Shown here in pieces: positions 47,596-60,947 of a stretch of DNA of 64,000 nucleotides. The notes below the pieces were generated by a model. It was not told where the DNA came from. It searched no databases and was given only the letters and a program-made list of their open reading frames with translations. Within the stretch, counting starts at the first letter, position 1. The number at the start of each line of letters is the position of its first letter. Both the position numbers and the translations under genes were made by a program. The DNA comes from Hermodice carunculata (taxonomy: Eukaryota; Annelida; Polychaeta; Eunicida; Amphinomidae), in contig OZ026623.1 in the NCBI GenBank assembly GCA_964020975.1, forward strand, positions 92,317,442 to 92,381,441, in the 5' to 3' direction.

Positions 47596-48699
47596 AATTT
47601 TATGCTTTGGTTGCAAATCATATAACACAACCCTGCATCATCAAATACAGACAAACAGACAGATATAAACTGTGCCAGTGTTTGGGTAAGTTCCATGTAC
47701 TATGCTTCCATCTCCTATGATTATGATAGATCATGGGATATGGATAAATTCACAAATGATGGTGCCATGATGAGTCCTGGGGAAAAATGGGTAGTGAATG
47801 TGTGTTAGTATATGGCATTCATTGCCAGCATTGGCAAGCTATTTGGAGATGGTGGACTGTGTGACAAATTCTTATTTTTTTTTGCTTCAAAAATGCCAAA
47901 TACTAGTATGTTGATAATTTCTGTAACACAGAGTTGTTTTCCTTATTATCAAAGTACATGCAAATTCTGATATAAGGTTTTTAACTGCAAAATTGTGATA
48001 GAAAATTTATCAGTGTTTTGGACGAAATAATAGGTTTGATCTTCATCCCATATCCAAACTCAAAATTTTAAAAGAAGGTGACATTAAATTCACTTGCACT
48101 GGATTAATTAGTTTGTTCTTGTGTCAAGTTTTAATTTTATCAATGAGGAAGTATTATCAATTGAAGAATAGTGTCATATAGCGACAAAGCAGTGATTTTT
48201 CTTATTTTCAAAAATAAAGGGGTTGGGGTAATACTTTTTGGTGCTTATAAAATTTTAAGAAACTTGGGATAATAATTTCCATGTAACCTCGTAGCCTTAT
48301 GGCTAAGGTAATTTTTGGTGTATAAAAATGCAATATTGGATAAGAATTGTAAGTTTTTTGACATATTTTTGGGAGATAAAAATGTCAAAATCAAAAATAT
48401 TTTTGCATAATTGTGCAGTTTTCTACATTTTTTCCCATCATTAAGTTTTTAAATGTGTAGTATCATTATTTTCTTACTTTTTTACATAAGTTTTCTTTAA
48501 TATAAGCCCAATGTCATCAAGTTTTAGCATTTATTGCTGATTTTATGCAAAAAAACAAGCAAAGTGAGAATTTATTGATTTTTAGAGTGATTCTTCATTA
48601 TAAATGGTGATAAGATACACCTGTCACTAAAATAAATTACCACAACCATCATTTTCTTATGTCTCACAAACCAATCTTCAATAAAAAAAGGGTTGTGTT
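47596..48699. other. No gene seen
   Basis: Very AT-rich with no supported coding region or strong repeat. Confidence 0.55.
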
Positions 48700-48880
48700 T
48701 TGTTCTACCATGGGGAGGGGTACCCAAGTACTTTTGGGCTTTGACTACTACCCTAAATGGGTTTGTATGTCTTGTCACCACAGAAAGGCTGGGTCTCGAA
48801 CCAGCAACTTTCGGCACCAATCACCTATTCGAAAATGGGAAACACACATACCAACTGCATCAAATCTCCATTCCTTAACA
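48700..48880 (-). mobile_element. Candidate tRNA-derived SINE
   Basis: On the minus strand TTGCTGGTTCGAGACCCAGC contains a good RNA polymerase III B box (GGTTCGAGACC) in a T-arm-like hairpin, with GGTGATTGGTGCCG upstream as a weak A-box-like region. The T stem has a one-base irregularity and no full tRNA fold could be drawn, so a SINE or tRNA relic is more likely than a working tRNA gene. Confidence 0.35.
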
Positions 48881-48939
48881 GAATGGTTCAATGGAGGCGG
48901 GTATGTGTGAATGTTATAATCAACAAAGTCTAATTGTTT

Positions 48940-49190
48940 GTCACGGCCTTGCAGCAGCATTTCCAAAACTGACAAACCCACGTTCAATGAACCATGATCC
49001 AAGATTGTACAATTCAAATTTATGCAAATAAGATGAATATACAAAATTTAAATCTTGAATAACTTCAAATTGTAGATATGGGGCTAAGCTGCAGCCAATG
49101 AACCATTGTAGGCTTTTAATTTATGCAAATACACAAAATTAAAATGTTGAATAGCTTCAAATCTATTGTAAATGACACTTCACTTTACAC
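48940..49190 (+). mobile_element. Helitron-like family H, core units
   Basis: Two diverged core units: CAATGAACCATGATCCAAGA, ATGCAAATAAGATGAATATA, AAATTTAAATCTTGAATAAC and AATGAACCATTGTAGG. They match the core at 49972-50631 and are separated from it by non-family sequence containing the CA microsatellite. Confidence 0.6.
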
Positions 49191-49772
<582 letters not shown>

Positions 49773-49837
49773 CCTACATAAATACTAGCTAAACGATGAA
49801 ATCATACATGTACTTGTAACTGTGTTTAACTTGCAAT

Positions 49838-49971
49838 TAATAAAGAGTCTATTAAGTAGCAATACATGCATGTGCAGCATGTAAATCAAACCAGGAAAAT
49901 GTGTGGTCTCAGATTTTTATGTCAATAAAATGTTGAAAATCTTGAAACCTTGGGTCTCTGACCAGGATATA
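49838..49971 (+). repeat. Direct repeat, left copy
   Basis: About 130 bp including GCAATACATGCATGTGCA, GTCAATAAAATGTTGAAAAT and GGGTCTCTGACCAGGAT is repeated with moderate divergence at 51229-51355, same orientation. It directly precedes family H core units here but not at the second site. Confidence 0.75.
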
Positions 49972-50631
49972 TCTCCAAAATTTACATGTATTTCACAGAG
50001 ATGCCATTTCCATTTTCAATTTATAGGTTTGTGGCAAAACTGCATCCAGTGAACCATGCACCAAAGTTGTAGGATTTAAATTTATGGAAATTTAGATGAA
50101 TGTGCAAAATTTAAATCTTTGAGTAGCTTTAAACCTATTATAGATACAGGTCCCATTCCAACTTCAATTTATGGATTTGTGACATTGACGCATCCGATGA
50201 ATCAATATCCAAAATTCAAAATTTTAATTTATGCAAATTAGGTCAATTTAAATATTGAATAACTTGTGACTATTAAGGGTGCAGGTGCCATTCCATCATC
50301 AATTTACAAGCTGGTGACATAGTTGCATCCAATGAACCAAAGTTGTAGAATATTAATTTATGCAAGTTAGGTGAACACACAAAATTTAAAACTTGAATAG
50401 CTTCAAACTATTATAGATTGTGGTGTCATTCAAACTTAAGTGTATAAGTTTGTGATATGGCCACATCCAATGAACCTAGAACCAAAGTTACAAGTACCAT
50501 TCTAATTTATGCAAATTAGGCAAATACAGAATAATTAAATTATGCTGAACTATGGCAGTGTTGCACTTCAAACTGTTCTCATTTTGAAGGCACCCAGACA
50601 GACTTGCTGTGAAGCAAATCTTCTTTTCTAG
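49972..50631 (+). mobile_element. Helitron-like family H, 3' part with hairpin and CTAG
   Basis: Four or so core units of about 130 bp (CCAGTGAACCATGCACCAAA and variants) end in TTTTGAAGGCACCCAGACAG, a hairpin GACTTGCT/AGCAAATC (50601-50620) and CTAG at 50628-50631, followed by T. This is the expected Helitron 3' terminus. The same end closes the element at 22880, which has a different core. Confidence 0.75.
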
Positions 50632-50800
50632 TTGCTGTTTATTTCAATGTGGTTTTTATGAAATTGCCTGTTTAGCATACCTGGGGTTGATTGCATTACG
50701 GGGCCCACTGACAGGCCACCAGCTACAAAAATGGCCTGAGAGTCAGCTAAGCAGGCAACCATATAAAAAGTTACCTGCTGAATAATGTAACAGTACATAG
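50632..50800. other. No gene seen
   Basis: Short spacer between the Helitron-like 3' end and a small MITE. Confidence 0.4.
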
Positions 50801-50874
50801 TACCTGCTATTTAAGACCACCCTTCAGCCAGCCAAAAGTGGTCACATTTAACAGGTGGTCTTAAATTGCAGGTA
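50801..50874. mobile_element. Very short MITE (74 bp)
   Basis: TACCTGCTATTTAAGACCAC at the left and GTGGTCTTAAATTGCAGGTA at the right are inverted repeats with one mismatch and TA flanks. The centre reads AAAAGTGGTCACATTTAACA. Related halves occur at 29697 and near 44848-44890 (GTGGTCTTTAATTGTAGGTA). Confidence 0.7.
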
Positions 50875-51228
50875 AATTTAGAAAAAGAATTTAGACTGTT
50901 GTGCTATCAGAAACTTCACAAGTGACGTGGTCTCTCACATCAGTGGTCTAAAGTTGAAGGTTCTTCTGTATCTCTGAGATCAGGACTTGCACAGTCTTGG
51001 TCTCAATTTAATTTGAGAGAGAGGGTTCACAGGGTGTTCTTAATGTTTTGAAGTGCATGGCACTAGCCACAAAGTTGTGGGCACCCAAAATTTAACCCAG
51101 GTGAGCAATATAAATCATCGCATCACACCTTGTATTGAGTACAAGGCTGAGTAGCCAGCACTGCCCTGGAAGCAGAGAGTAAAAAGTGCCAAGTGCCGAC
51201 TTATTTTGAACACCGTGGGATACCAGTC
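50875..51228. other. No gene seen
   Basis: No supported coding region or strong repeat. Confidence 0.5.
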
Positions 51229-51355
51229 TTAATAAGAGTCCGTTTAAAAGCAATACATGCAAGTGCACCAAACCGGAAAAATATGTGGTCTTGGATTTTG
51301 TGTCAATAAAATGTTGAAAATCTTTAAAAAAATTTGGGTCTCTGACCAGGATGTA
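51229..51355 (+). repeat. Direct repeat, right copy
   Basis: Second copy of the sequence at 49838-49971 (GCAATACATGCAAGTGCA, GTCAATAAAATGTTGAAAAT, GGGTCTCTGACCAGGATG). Confidence 0.75.
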
Positions 51356-52798
51356 TTTGATGTATGCATTGCAGTCAGTTACAACATAAGCGCTGATAAT
51401 TGAGACAGTGATTTACATAAGGTTGGTTTCATGACTCCATCCACACCTCATACCACATGGTTTTCAATTAAGTTGACCATGCAGAATATACCACCCCCTA
51501 CCATGGAGGTATCATACAATACATCCATGCCCCTACTAGCTGTATTAATTGGCCCACCATCACCTGAAGTTGAGCTTGGAGTAATCATCAACAGTGATGA
51601 TTCCTCCAAGAGTGGAGGCGGTTTTTGACAAGCCCAATCAACACAACAATAGCCCCTGACCCAATTTACCATTTACACCTCCATGCAATTAACAGTGGTT
51701 GGTCTGTTTACACAGTGGCCAAACTTGTAGTAAAAGATCACATGTGGGACTCCGATGTATACTGGATAGCCGGTATAGTGAAGGGCAGAAGGGGGTGGGG
51801 GTGGGGGGATGTCCCAGTGCACCAGTACAGGAAATAATTTTGCAATAACAGAGTACAGAAAATAAGAATATTCCAAAATAATGGACAGTATGAACATTTA
51901 TAATCATAAATACAGAAAAGAAAGGGCCTCCAGTTCCCTACTGTGGGAAAAATATTACCCCTGTGTGCTAGTAAGGAAATACCCGTACCCCCCCCCCCCC
52001 CTAAAGTGGTATGGAACTCTGCCTCTAAAAAGCAGCCTGCATGCATGACTACCTCTATGCATGCACTTAGACACCTTACAGTGTGTCCATTCAAACTCCC
52101 TCTCAGAGTTCCTAGATGTTCTTAATGAGTGAGGATATATGTCATCGCTCTTTCAGTACATCTATGACATCTTTTTTTTCAATCATGATTGACATAATTT
52201 TCTGGAGCTTCATTATAACTAAATCATAGAATTGCTGCTTGTTTGCATGTGGTTTTTATGAAGGTTAATAATCCATGTACGAGTATACAAGAACAATGGT
52301 TTAATTGGCCTTTTAATAACTGAATACACAAGTCACGCCCCAGTTGTCTTGCCTGATTTCCCGCAAGGGTGTGGGTATTTTACAAAGAAATACACTAGGG
52401 AGATGTACATTTTCCCTGAAAACTGCCAACAGATACCAGGGACACATTTTGTATCAAAAATGTTGGAAAGAAAGATTTTCATTCACACTTAGTGCTTTAC
52501 ATACTTTAATTCTGAAATGCTCAGTCAAGGATGGAATATACATTTTATTCAAATTCATCAAAGTTTGCCAGACCTTCTATTGTTCTACACATTCACTCAT
52601 GCATTTCACACACATACACTATTACAGTATAGTAACTACAAAATTGTTAGCAAATCAGTCTGGGTGCCTGGAGAAACTGCAATGCAATGTATTCAGCTGT
52701 GACATAAGCTCCAAATGTGTAATGGCATGTTAACAGTATGTCCAAGTTGGTGAAAAGTGTTGAAGAATGATATAGGTAGACATGTCTAGCAACATTTT
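51356..52798. other. No gene; G and C runs
   Basis: No supported coding region. A G-rich tract at 51788-51808 and a C run of 14-15 at 51987-52001 are the only notable sequence. Confidence 0.55.
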
Positions 52799-52875
52799 AT
52801 CAGGGACATAGTCCATTGTACAGCTATATTCTATCAGGTTATCAGGGACATAGTCAATTGTACAGCTGCATTTTC
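52799..52875. repeat. Tandem duplication, 42-bp period
   Basis: ATCAGGGACATAGTCCATTG at 52799 and ATCAGGGACATAGTCAATTG at 52841, each followed by TACAGCT. Confidence 0.85.
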
Positions 52876-53096
52876 ATCTGGAGACTTTTCAAAAGTTGAC
52901 AGATGTGAGAGTAGTGATCGTAGCCCCAAAACAAAAAAACTCACAAAAAAAACGTCAAAATACCATGACTATGATGATTAAATTGTCATTTATGGTGCAG
53001 TAAGTTGACCCTAGCATGCACTTTCATGCAAATCTCGCGATTTTTGGGAGGGGATAACTTTAAAATTTTGATTCTAGAATAAGTCACTAGTTTTGA

Positions 53097-53100
<4 letters not shown>

Positions 53101-53145
<45 letters not shown>
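53101..53145. repeat. ATC microsatellite
   Basis: About 15 perfect copies of ATC/TCA; on the minus strand it reads as a run of Asp codons, an artefact. Confidence 0.97.
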
Positions 53146-54287
53146 ACTCTAATTAATGTAGGAGATATTATGTCAGAGCATAGATAATGATAACCTGACA
53201 AGGTCATTAATAATGACATTTGCATTACAGAACTTACTACACTCAAAGCAAGGTTTGAGGGGAAAAAACATTTACATGTTAGATTTACAACAATGCTGCA
53301 TATGATTTTTTACTCTGATATATATATACCCAATAATATTTACTGCGATTTTGTGACATTCATGCTAAAGCTCAATTGCATTTTGATTTTAAGCAACCCC
53401 ACAGAAAATAAAAGCTGCCTTCCTTAATTTCTTACTCTGAATCATTAAAGAATACTTGAAATTAATTAAAAAACAATCATCTTCTTCAATATTTTGTACC
53501 TGCCACATGATCATATATTTTAAATGTACCTCATTTCGATAAAATATAAAAAGATAACACATTTAAATCTATGCGTTTCCTATATTTTGGACTAATTTGC
53601 ACATACATTATTATTTGCTTTTGCACAGTCAAATTTTATAAAAAAAATTTGAATTGGTTAAAGGTTTGTAACAAACAAGAAAGTTGTCAGCTATATTTTA
53701 CTTTACTTTATTTATTTACATATTTTTGTTCTTATTTTGAATTTGTTTTGGCTTTTGGGTGGTGGGGGGGTGTTTTATGTTTGTTTGTTTGTTTTTTTTA
53801 TTGTCGTCATAATATTAACACTTCATCAAAAAGATATTGACATGAAACTGGCACTATGGGGTCTTGTCATATACTTGTATATAACACATTCCTGTACCCA
53901 CTGATACCAAAATTTACTTGCCAGATAACTATTACTGTGCAGGTCATTGACATCATTACACATTGTATGTTTAGATGGACGTTATTGTTGTTTGTATGGA
54001 AAATTTGATTACGAAGGTTCTGAGTGAAGTGCAGCCCAACAAGGATTCGATCCATACCTCACGGTTTCACTCATTGTTACACATATGGCTGATCCCCTTC
54101 ATAATTCAAATTAAACCAAAAAGCATAAAGAAATGAATGCCTAGAAAGAAACAAAATGACGGTGACTGTCCTATGTTGTACTGACCTTGAATTCACAGAT
54201 TGGACTGCTCATGTGAACTTAAGAATATTATCAAGGTCACCTTGTCTAAGACCATGATGATTGTTTGCAATGTCCATTGATCCTGAA
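53146..54287. other. No gene; weak B-box-like site
   Basis: No supported coding region. AAGGATTCGATCC at 54041 resembles a pol III B box, but no A box or tRNA fold goes with it. Confidence 0.5.
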
Positions 54288-54640
54288 TCAATATAAAGAA
54301 AAAAAAAGGAAATACTATGTGCGTAAGCTGCAGATTGAAGTCAAAGGTCTGACATTCAAATCTGCCATACCGGCTTACATACCAAAGTTTTAGGAGCAAG
54401 CGAAGTTGTTGGCACAACTACCACACCAATCGGTTCCGATCGTATATTATCGTAAATCAATACAAAGAATAAAGAAGGATATATTACGTTCGTAAGCTGC
54501 AGATTGAAGTCAAAGGTAGGACCTTCAAATGTACCTTTACCAGCTTACGTACCAAGGTTTTAGGACCAATGGGATGTGTTAGCGTCATTACCAAACCAGT
54601 CGGTTTCTATCATGTATTATCGTAAATCAATACAAAGAAA
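54288..54640. repeat. Two tandem copies of a 170-bp unit
   Basis: GTAAGCTGCAGATTGAAGTC occurs at 54323 and 54492. Each unit carries GTATATTATCGTAAATCAAT or its variant at its end. The pearl/Helentron-like element starts immediately after the second unit. Confidence 0.85.
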
Positions 54641-56010
54641 CAAGAGGGCTGTGTGAACAGCCCGTGCCTCAGCTGATCTTGACATTCATCACACTTGCAG
54701 CTCTATGAACTTGGGAAAGGATCCAGGTCACCCATGTTCTGAGTAAGTCTGACCTTTATAGAAGAACACCTACATGTGCAACATCAAAGTTCAAGTAATT
54801 CTCAAGTAATAATGAAGAGTAAAATTCATGTATGTTGCACTGTGACCCCACAAACGAGGTCAAGGTCATTCATGTACTGTCTCAGCATGACCTTCATACA
54901 GTATTATTAACATGTGTAGCTAACTCAAAACAGATCTCAAGTTATCAAGTGAACAGTTAATTTTGTGTCAGTTGTCCTGTGAATTAGCATTAGAATGCCC
55001 ATTGACTTACATAGTGATCAATAGGAAAGCTGCATTGAATGATAAGTACCCGAATTGAAAATCCTTAAAAATCAGGAATCCAAAGCAGTGCCACCTAGTA
55101 AACAACTGTTTGACCCTTCCACAACAATATATCCATCACATTTCAGCTTAATCTGAGGGATGGTTCTGAGAACAAGTGAAAAATAGCAAAACCATACAAA
55201 AAAATTCATTGAAAAAATTGCAGCGCCACCTGGTGAACAAATTGGGAACTAGGTGTCCCCGGGAGTGTCTATGTACGATATCAAAGCAATTGGGTGAGCG
55301 GTTTCAGAGAAGAAGATTTTTTAAGATTTGCCCAAAAAAGAACCAAAAAATTCATTAAAAATCCAAAAATCAATGGACCATGACCATTTGAACAATCTTG
55401 GTAGACACCCACCCAAGGTACATTGCCACCAAGTTTGAAGTTATTTACATTTACATTGCATTTACCCCCAAAGGAGCCGACTTGAAAAAATCATTAAAAA
55501 TCAGGAATCCGCAGCATTCCCACACAGTGAACAAGTTTGTTTGGCCCTTCCATAAGGAACATATCTACCAAGTGCAAGCTTAATCTGAGTGACGGTTCTG
55601 GAGAAGAAGTCGAAAATGTCTATAACAAACAAAAATTCACAAAAAAAATTATGCAGCGCCACCTGGTGAACAAATTAACAACAAGGAGTCCCTAGATGTC
55701 TTCCTGTGTGATATCAAAGCATTTGGGTAAGCAGTTTCGGGGAAGAAGATTTTTTAAGATTTGTCCAAAAAAAACAACAACAAAATTCATTTAAAATCCC
55801 AAAATCACTGAACCGTGACCACATGAACAAAATTGGTAGAAACCCACCCAAGGTACATTGCCACCAAGTTTGAAGTTAATGTGGATGACGGTTTTGAATA
55901 AAAAGTCAAAAATGTGAATTAGCATTAGAAAGCCCATTGACTTCCATAGTAATCAATAGGAAAGCTGCATTGACCGACAGGTTTTATTGAAAAAATCGTT
56001 AAAAATCAGG
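54641..56010 (+). mobile_element. Pearl/Helentron-like element, copy 1 (3' end missing)
   Basis: Starts CAAGAGGGCTGTGTGAACAG with a terminal hairpin GGGCTGT-gtga-ACAGCCC (54646-54663), then CCTCAGCTGA (54667-54676). A leader of about 300 bp precedes a tandem core with CAGCGCCACCTGGTGAACAA, CCACCCAAGGTACATTGCCA and AATTAGCATTAGAATGCCCA. The leader is nearly identical to that at 60948, so both copies are young. Core homology stops near 56010 in mid-unit, where a LINE 3' piece begins, and it does not resume after the LINE. No protein is encoded. Confidence 0.8.
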
Positions 56011-56985
56011 ATCGTTCAGTATGAAGTAGCCCGTATCTGTACCGGTGCCTTGAAACACACACTCCCGTCATTTGCTTAAAATTAACTGAAATCGGTTGGC
56101 AAAGTCTTTCCACTAGACGCAAATATTACAAACTGGTCCTCTTTTATAAGATGATCCATAAAATGACCCCTAATTACCTTTCAGACCTAGTACCTGGCAA
56201 CTTCGGACTTACCTCTAATATTAGCCTGCGTAACAGGCTCAACATTAGACAGGTTGAATTTAAAACTAAACGATATGGGGACTCCTTTCTTCCATCTAGT
56301 ATTCTCCTTTGGAACAACTTACCACTCGATATCAGAGAGTCTGCGTCACTTGATATCTTCAAATCTAAATTAAAATCGACCTTATTATCTGTTGACCCCA
56401 TACCCTCCTACTTTTCATACGTTAAGCGCTTTCCAAACATCTGTCACACTCAGTTGCGCCTTGGTTTTTCTCAGCTTAACTCCCATCTCCACAAATTAAA
56501 CATAGTCCAATCACCTGTCTGCTCTTGCTCCAACCAAAATGAAGACATTTATCACTTTTTCCTGACCTGTCCCAAATTCTTAGTGCTTAGGCAAGCTTTA
56601 CTGGATACAGTGTGTCACATCCTAGCACCTGGTGTACATCCAAATCTCTAAGTTCACTTAGCTAGTGACATACTCATACAATACTTCAAAGAAGGCAACT
56701 CAGAACTCAGTGATGATGTTAATTACCAAATATTTGAAACTGTGCAGACCTACATCGTGAACATTTTTACATCAGATTTTTTTCAGCTGTCAACGTTTGC
56801 GATTTGTTCTGGATTCAATTGTACCGAATATTTATGTCAAACCACATGCCAATTCATAGATTGTATGTCCTGTGTGTATTGTAAATTCTGTGTGCGTCGT
56901 CTTGTTGTGGAGAGCCTCCAGATTAGTTCTTTGTAACTATTTAGGCAATCCATGTGAATTTAATATGTTTAAAATAAAAAAAAAT
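56011..56985 (+). mobile_element. 5'-truncated LINE, 3' portion
   Basis: Only the last part of a non-LTR retrotransposon is present, ending in an A-rich tail (TTTAAAATAAAAAAAAATTT, 56968-56987). The coding part is described separately. Its left border coincides with the broken end of the pearl/Helentron-like element. Because the element does not resume beyond the poly(A), insertion was accompanied by, or followed by, deletion of flanking DNA. Confidence 0.75.
56030..56765 (+). pseudogene. LINE ORF2 C-terminal remnant
   Basis: Reads EVARICTGALKHTLPSFA, then after a frame change LTEIGWQSLSTRRKYYKL and FYKMIHKMTPNYLSDLVP, RNRLNIRQVEFKTKRYGDSF, WNNLPLDIRESASLDIFKSK, and a zinc-finger-like CSCSNQNEDIYHFFLTCPKF. 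This order is typical of the region downstream of RT in invertebrate non-LTR elements. A TAA at 56649-56651 interrupts the frame before DILIQYFKEGNSELSDDVN and IFETVQTYIVNI, the usual end. The RT and endonuclease are absent. The clade could not be fixed from this tail alone. Confidence 0.75.
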
Positions 56986-57173
56986 TTCAAATGGGCAGTA
57001 ACATCCGCAATATACTCATTCGGAGACCATGCTTACAGAGTGTCCAACTAGCAGAACACTGCAGAAAATTCAGCTCTAAAGGAATAAACTTTCCCGTAGA
57101 CAAGACAGATTCAAAAGACAACATTTCCGTGCACGGGCTAGAAGCAACAACATTCACAGTATGCAAAAACAAG

Positions 57174-57849
<676 letters not shown>

Positions 57850-58595
57850 ATAGCATCCAAAACATCACACAGAATGACCTTGAAATTGGGTCAATGTTAT
57901 TATTCTTCAAACTGGCTATATTCTCATAAAAGGGTGATAGTGTGTCAACTTTCGTGATTCTGCCTCATCTGATTTTTGAGTCAAGATCATTATCCTTAAA
58001 GTCGACAGACTCCTAAAATGGTGATCAACTGTTAAATTTTGTGATCCTAGCTTATCCATGTTCTTGAGATATTTTGCGCATAACATTTGGACAAAGTTGA
58101 TTTTGAATGGCGACTTTGAATTGGCTGAAGTCCATTGTCCTTTGAACTTGATGTAGACCTTAGCCAGGGTGATCCACTGTAAAAGTTCGTCAGCTTAACT
58201 TATCTGCTTCATCAAATATTGCATACAAGAAATAAGAATAATAAAAAAGTAAGACTTTGCCCTGCTGGCCTTGACATTGGGCCAAGTCACTTTTGCTTGA
58301 GCTCAACATAAAACGTTTGCAAAGGTAATCAACTGTAAAAGCGTAGTGACACTACTTAATGTGGGTTCTCGAAATACAGCGCAAGAAATTCAGAGATAAT
58401 TGATCCTAGTGACTTTGAAATTCGGTCAAGGTCATTGTCCTTCAAAATTGTCATAGATTCTTAGAAGGATGATCATCTATACAAATTATGTGATCCTAGC
58501 CCACCCAATTTTTCAGATATCACGTAAAAGAAAATTGCAAAGACGGATGGACACACGGAGGACGGACCCACACACGCAGGCTATCGCAATACCCA
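57850..58595 (+). mobile_element. Satellite-core element with GACGGA end
   Basis: About five diverged units of roughly 135 bp, each with a TGTGATCCTAGC-like word, a GGTGATCAACTGT-like word and GACCTTGAAATTGGGTCAAT or a variant. The array ends with AAGACGGATGGACACACGGA, GGACGGACCC and GGCTATCGCAATACCC. Core array followed by GACGGA-type sequence and a short tail is the pearl-like layout; the 5' end is not resolved. Confidence 0.6.
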
Positions 58596-59197
58596 TAGTC
58601 ATTGAGAGCTGAAGGGTAAAATTAACCCATATACGATTACAAAGACCTCGGCCGACTATTCCGTAACAAATACGACTGACGAATTTTGATGCACAGTAAG
58701 AAAAACCCTTTCGCACAATCATGCAAAACTCAGAAATGACCAAATTCAACATAGAAAACTAGCCAACAAATATTCAGAATCGAATATTATTCGTAAACGT
58801 AGTAATAAATCACCAGTAAAATGGTTAGGGCTCCCTCACTCGCTCAATTCCTGGGTCCAAAATAAAGACCATCTAAGCTCTCTGGCACGCTGCGCAGAAT
58901 CGGTTGTCCCGTTTCACACATTTCAAACCGAAAATGCATCGACTGCAATATCTCTGACAAGCCCCGCCGCTAGTGGTATTAAACGGCTTATTCTGGCAGG
59001 TGGCCATTTTTATACTTCCCATGTATAAAGTTAAGCACCGTTTGGTTCCAATTGTGAGAAGAACTATTTTTTACTGATACAGTAAATGGTCATAACCATA
59101 GTACCAGACAACATAACCAATTTCTATAGCCACAGGTTTCGCATCAATATAGGTAAATTACCGACAACCTATCACGGACATTTGATTTGGAATAGTA
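58596..59197. other. No gene seen
   Basis: No supported coding region. Confidence 0.45.
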
Positions 59198-59412
59198 TAC
59201 CAATGGGTCAACAGCTTTCTTTGGCTTGGGTTAGGCGCCCAACCTACCCTGAGGCAAGCTGTTGCCCAGGAGTATGCTATCTTGATGGGTCCATAACAAC
59301 TAGAGCTCTCACAAAATTAGTCTTTCGTTACTATGGAAATTAGTCAAAATATTGCAGCTGACGACATTTGACCAACCGTTGGTTTTGGTCGGTTAAGGGG
59401 AAAGAGTTACCA
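59198..59412 (+). mobile_element. piggyBac-like MITE, diverged copy
   Basis: GGGTCAACAGCTTTCTTTGG and CCCTGAGGCAAGCTGTTGCC are the palindrome arms; the tail CTATCTTGATGGGTCCATAA to GGTTAAGGGGAAAGAGTTAC resembles the copy at 17069-17258. The expected GGGTTAA end is mutated. Confidence 0.5.
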
Positions 59413-60947
59413 TCAAGGGTTCAGTTTCACCAAGGTATAAGTAAAGCTATCCATATGTACCGAGAATAATTTCATAATCATGTATGATGCCTTACAGAGA
59501 CACAGTAGCGAAAATAATGTTTTGCCAAACAAATATTGCTTTTGAATGTTTTCAAAATACAATATTTTAATATTACCTTCAGAAACAAATCAAAGTTACA
59601 AAAAAGACCCCCTACAATTTCTTTGTGTTCAGTATCTCTGGTACCAATTGAACCTTGACGCACTTCGCCTGTTATGTGTTGACGCATACACCATGTACAC
59701 ACGACCTTAATAGAACACCAACTTTAAAATTTACAATAAGTTAAGGAAGCAGTCTCCATCAATGATATATAAATTAACATAATATCCAATGCATAGATTT
59801 TGCTTGAAGCATCTCCACAAAAAGTGGTGTATAATATGGCAAGAAATCAGCTGCAAAAATACTATCAGAATATTCCATAATACGGGCACAGCTGAATGTG
59901 GTTCCACTTATGTATAAATGTAACTTCACGTTATTCTTATATCCTAATATTTACATTCCGTTTATTGTTTAACATTGAAAGAATAGGAACTGTTGTTTTC
60001 CTCACCATCTCATGAAGACATCGTCTGCACGCGAGTCTGCACGCGCCAGCTATGCAGCCCCTTCACAATTTTATACGCCGGTACATTGGGCACTACTTTT
60101 CTTTTCATTCATAAATCCAAATACAAAATACAAGATTCGTTCACATTAGGGAAAAAGTATACAAGTAAGTTATTTTTGGGGATAAAAAATCTTGTATTTT
60201 GTAAAGCTATCTGTTCAAATAAATGAACATTTACAAAGGCACTATTTTTCTTTCCTGTTTGTTGCTTTTGGGATAGACTGGTTGACAGGTAACGGGGGCG
60301 TGGTTAGCGCTTATCTTTCTATTGATCACCCCCCTTAAACCAAGGCAATTTATGTGGAAAAAACGTTCTTTGGCGATCGTGCATCACTTGTAATTATTAT
60401 CAAAAATCGAAAAAATAGTAAAAAATGTAAATATAATAAATAAAACCGGCCTATGAGGAATGTAGCCCCCAAAATAATCAGCAGGGCCACATCCCAAAGC
60501 ATTGATGTGATAAAATTTGCATTCAGCCCGCCCTCCACACTCCTATGTTTCCCCCCTTTCTGTTTTGCACGCATCAAAAGCTCAGACTATTATATATAAA
60601 AAAAAAAATAAAAAAATGGAAGCTATATTACGGCTTTTTTTGTTTATGTTTGTTTTGTTTGTTTGTTTTTAATGAAAAATAAAGCATCCTTTCATGAGTG
60701 TCCACTTCCTCCGTCAAGTTAAAGAGAGTTTTCAACATTCCCAGTTGCTTGAAATGGTGCTTTGTTCCGGCAAAACAGATTTGAACTATATATGTACATG
60801 TTGAGAAGCAACTGAACAGGTACCAAGCAGCATTCTTATTATATGCATGCACTCACCCTGGGTAAAAAGACAAAAAAAACATAGTCTTGTAGATCAGTCT
60901 TGCTTGTGCGACTCAGCATTTCAAACGGGGAAACAACATTTTTTAAA
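59413..60947. other. No gene seen
   Basis: No supported coding region. An A/T-rich stretch with TTTG repeats lies at 60590-60670. Confidence 0.5.

Noticed and set aside
48780-48860. Working tRNA gene on the minus strand
   Set aside because: A good B box is present but no A box at the right distance and no full cloverleaf could be drawn; a SINE relic is likelier.
54036-54056. Pol III B-box-like GGATTCGATCC
   Set aside because: No A box, no tRNA fold and no repeat boundaries nearby.
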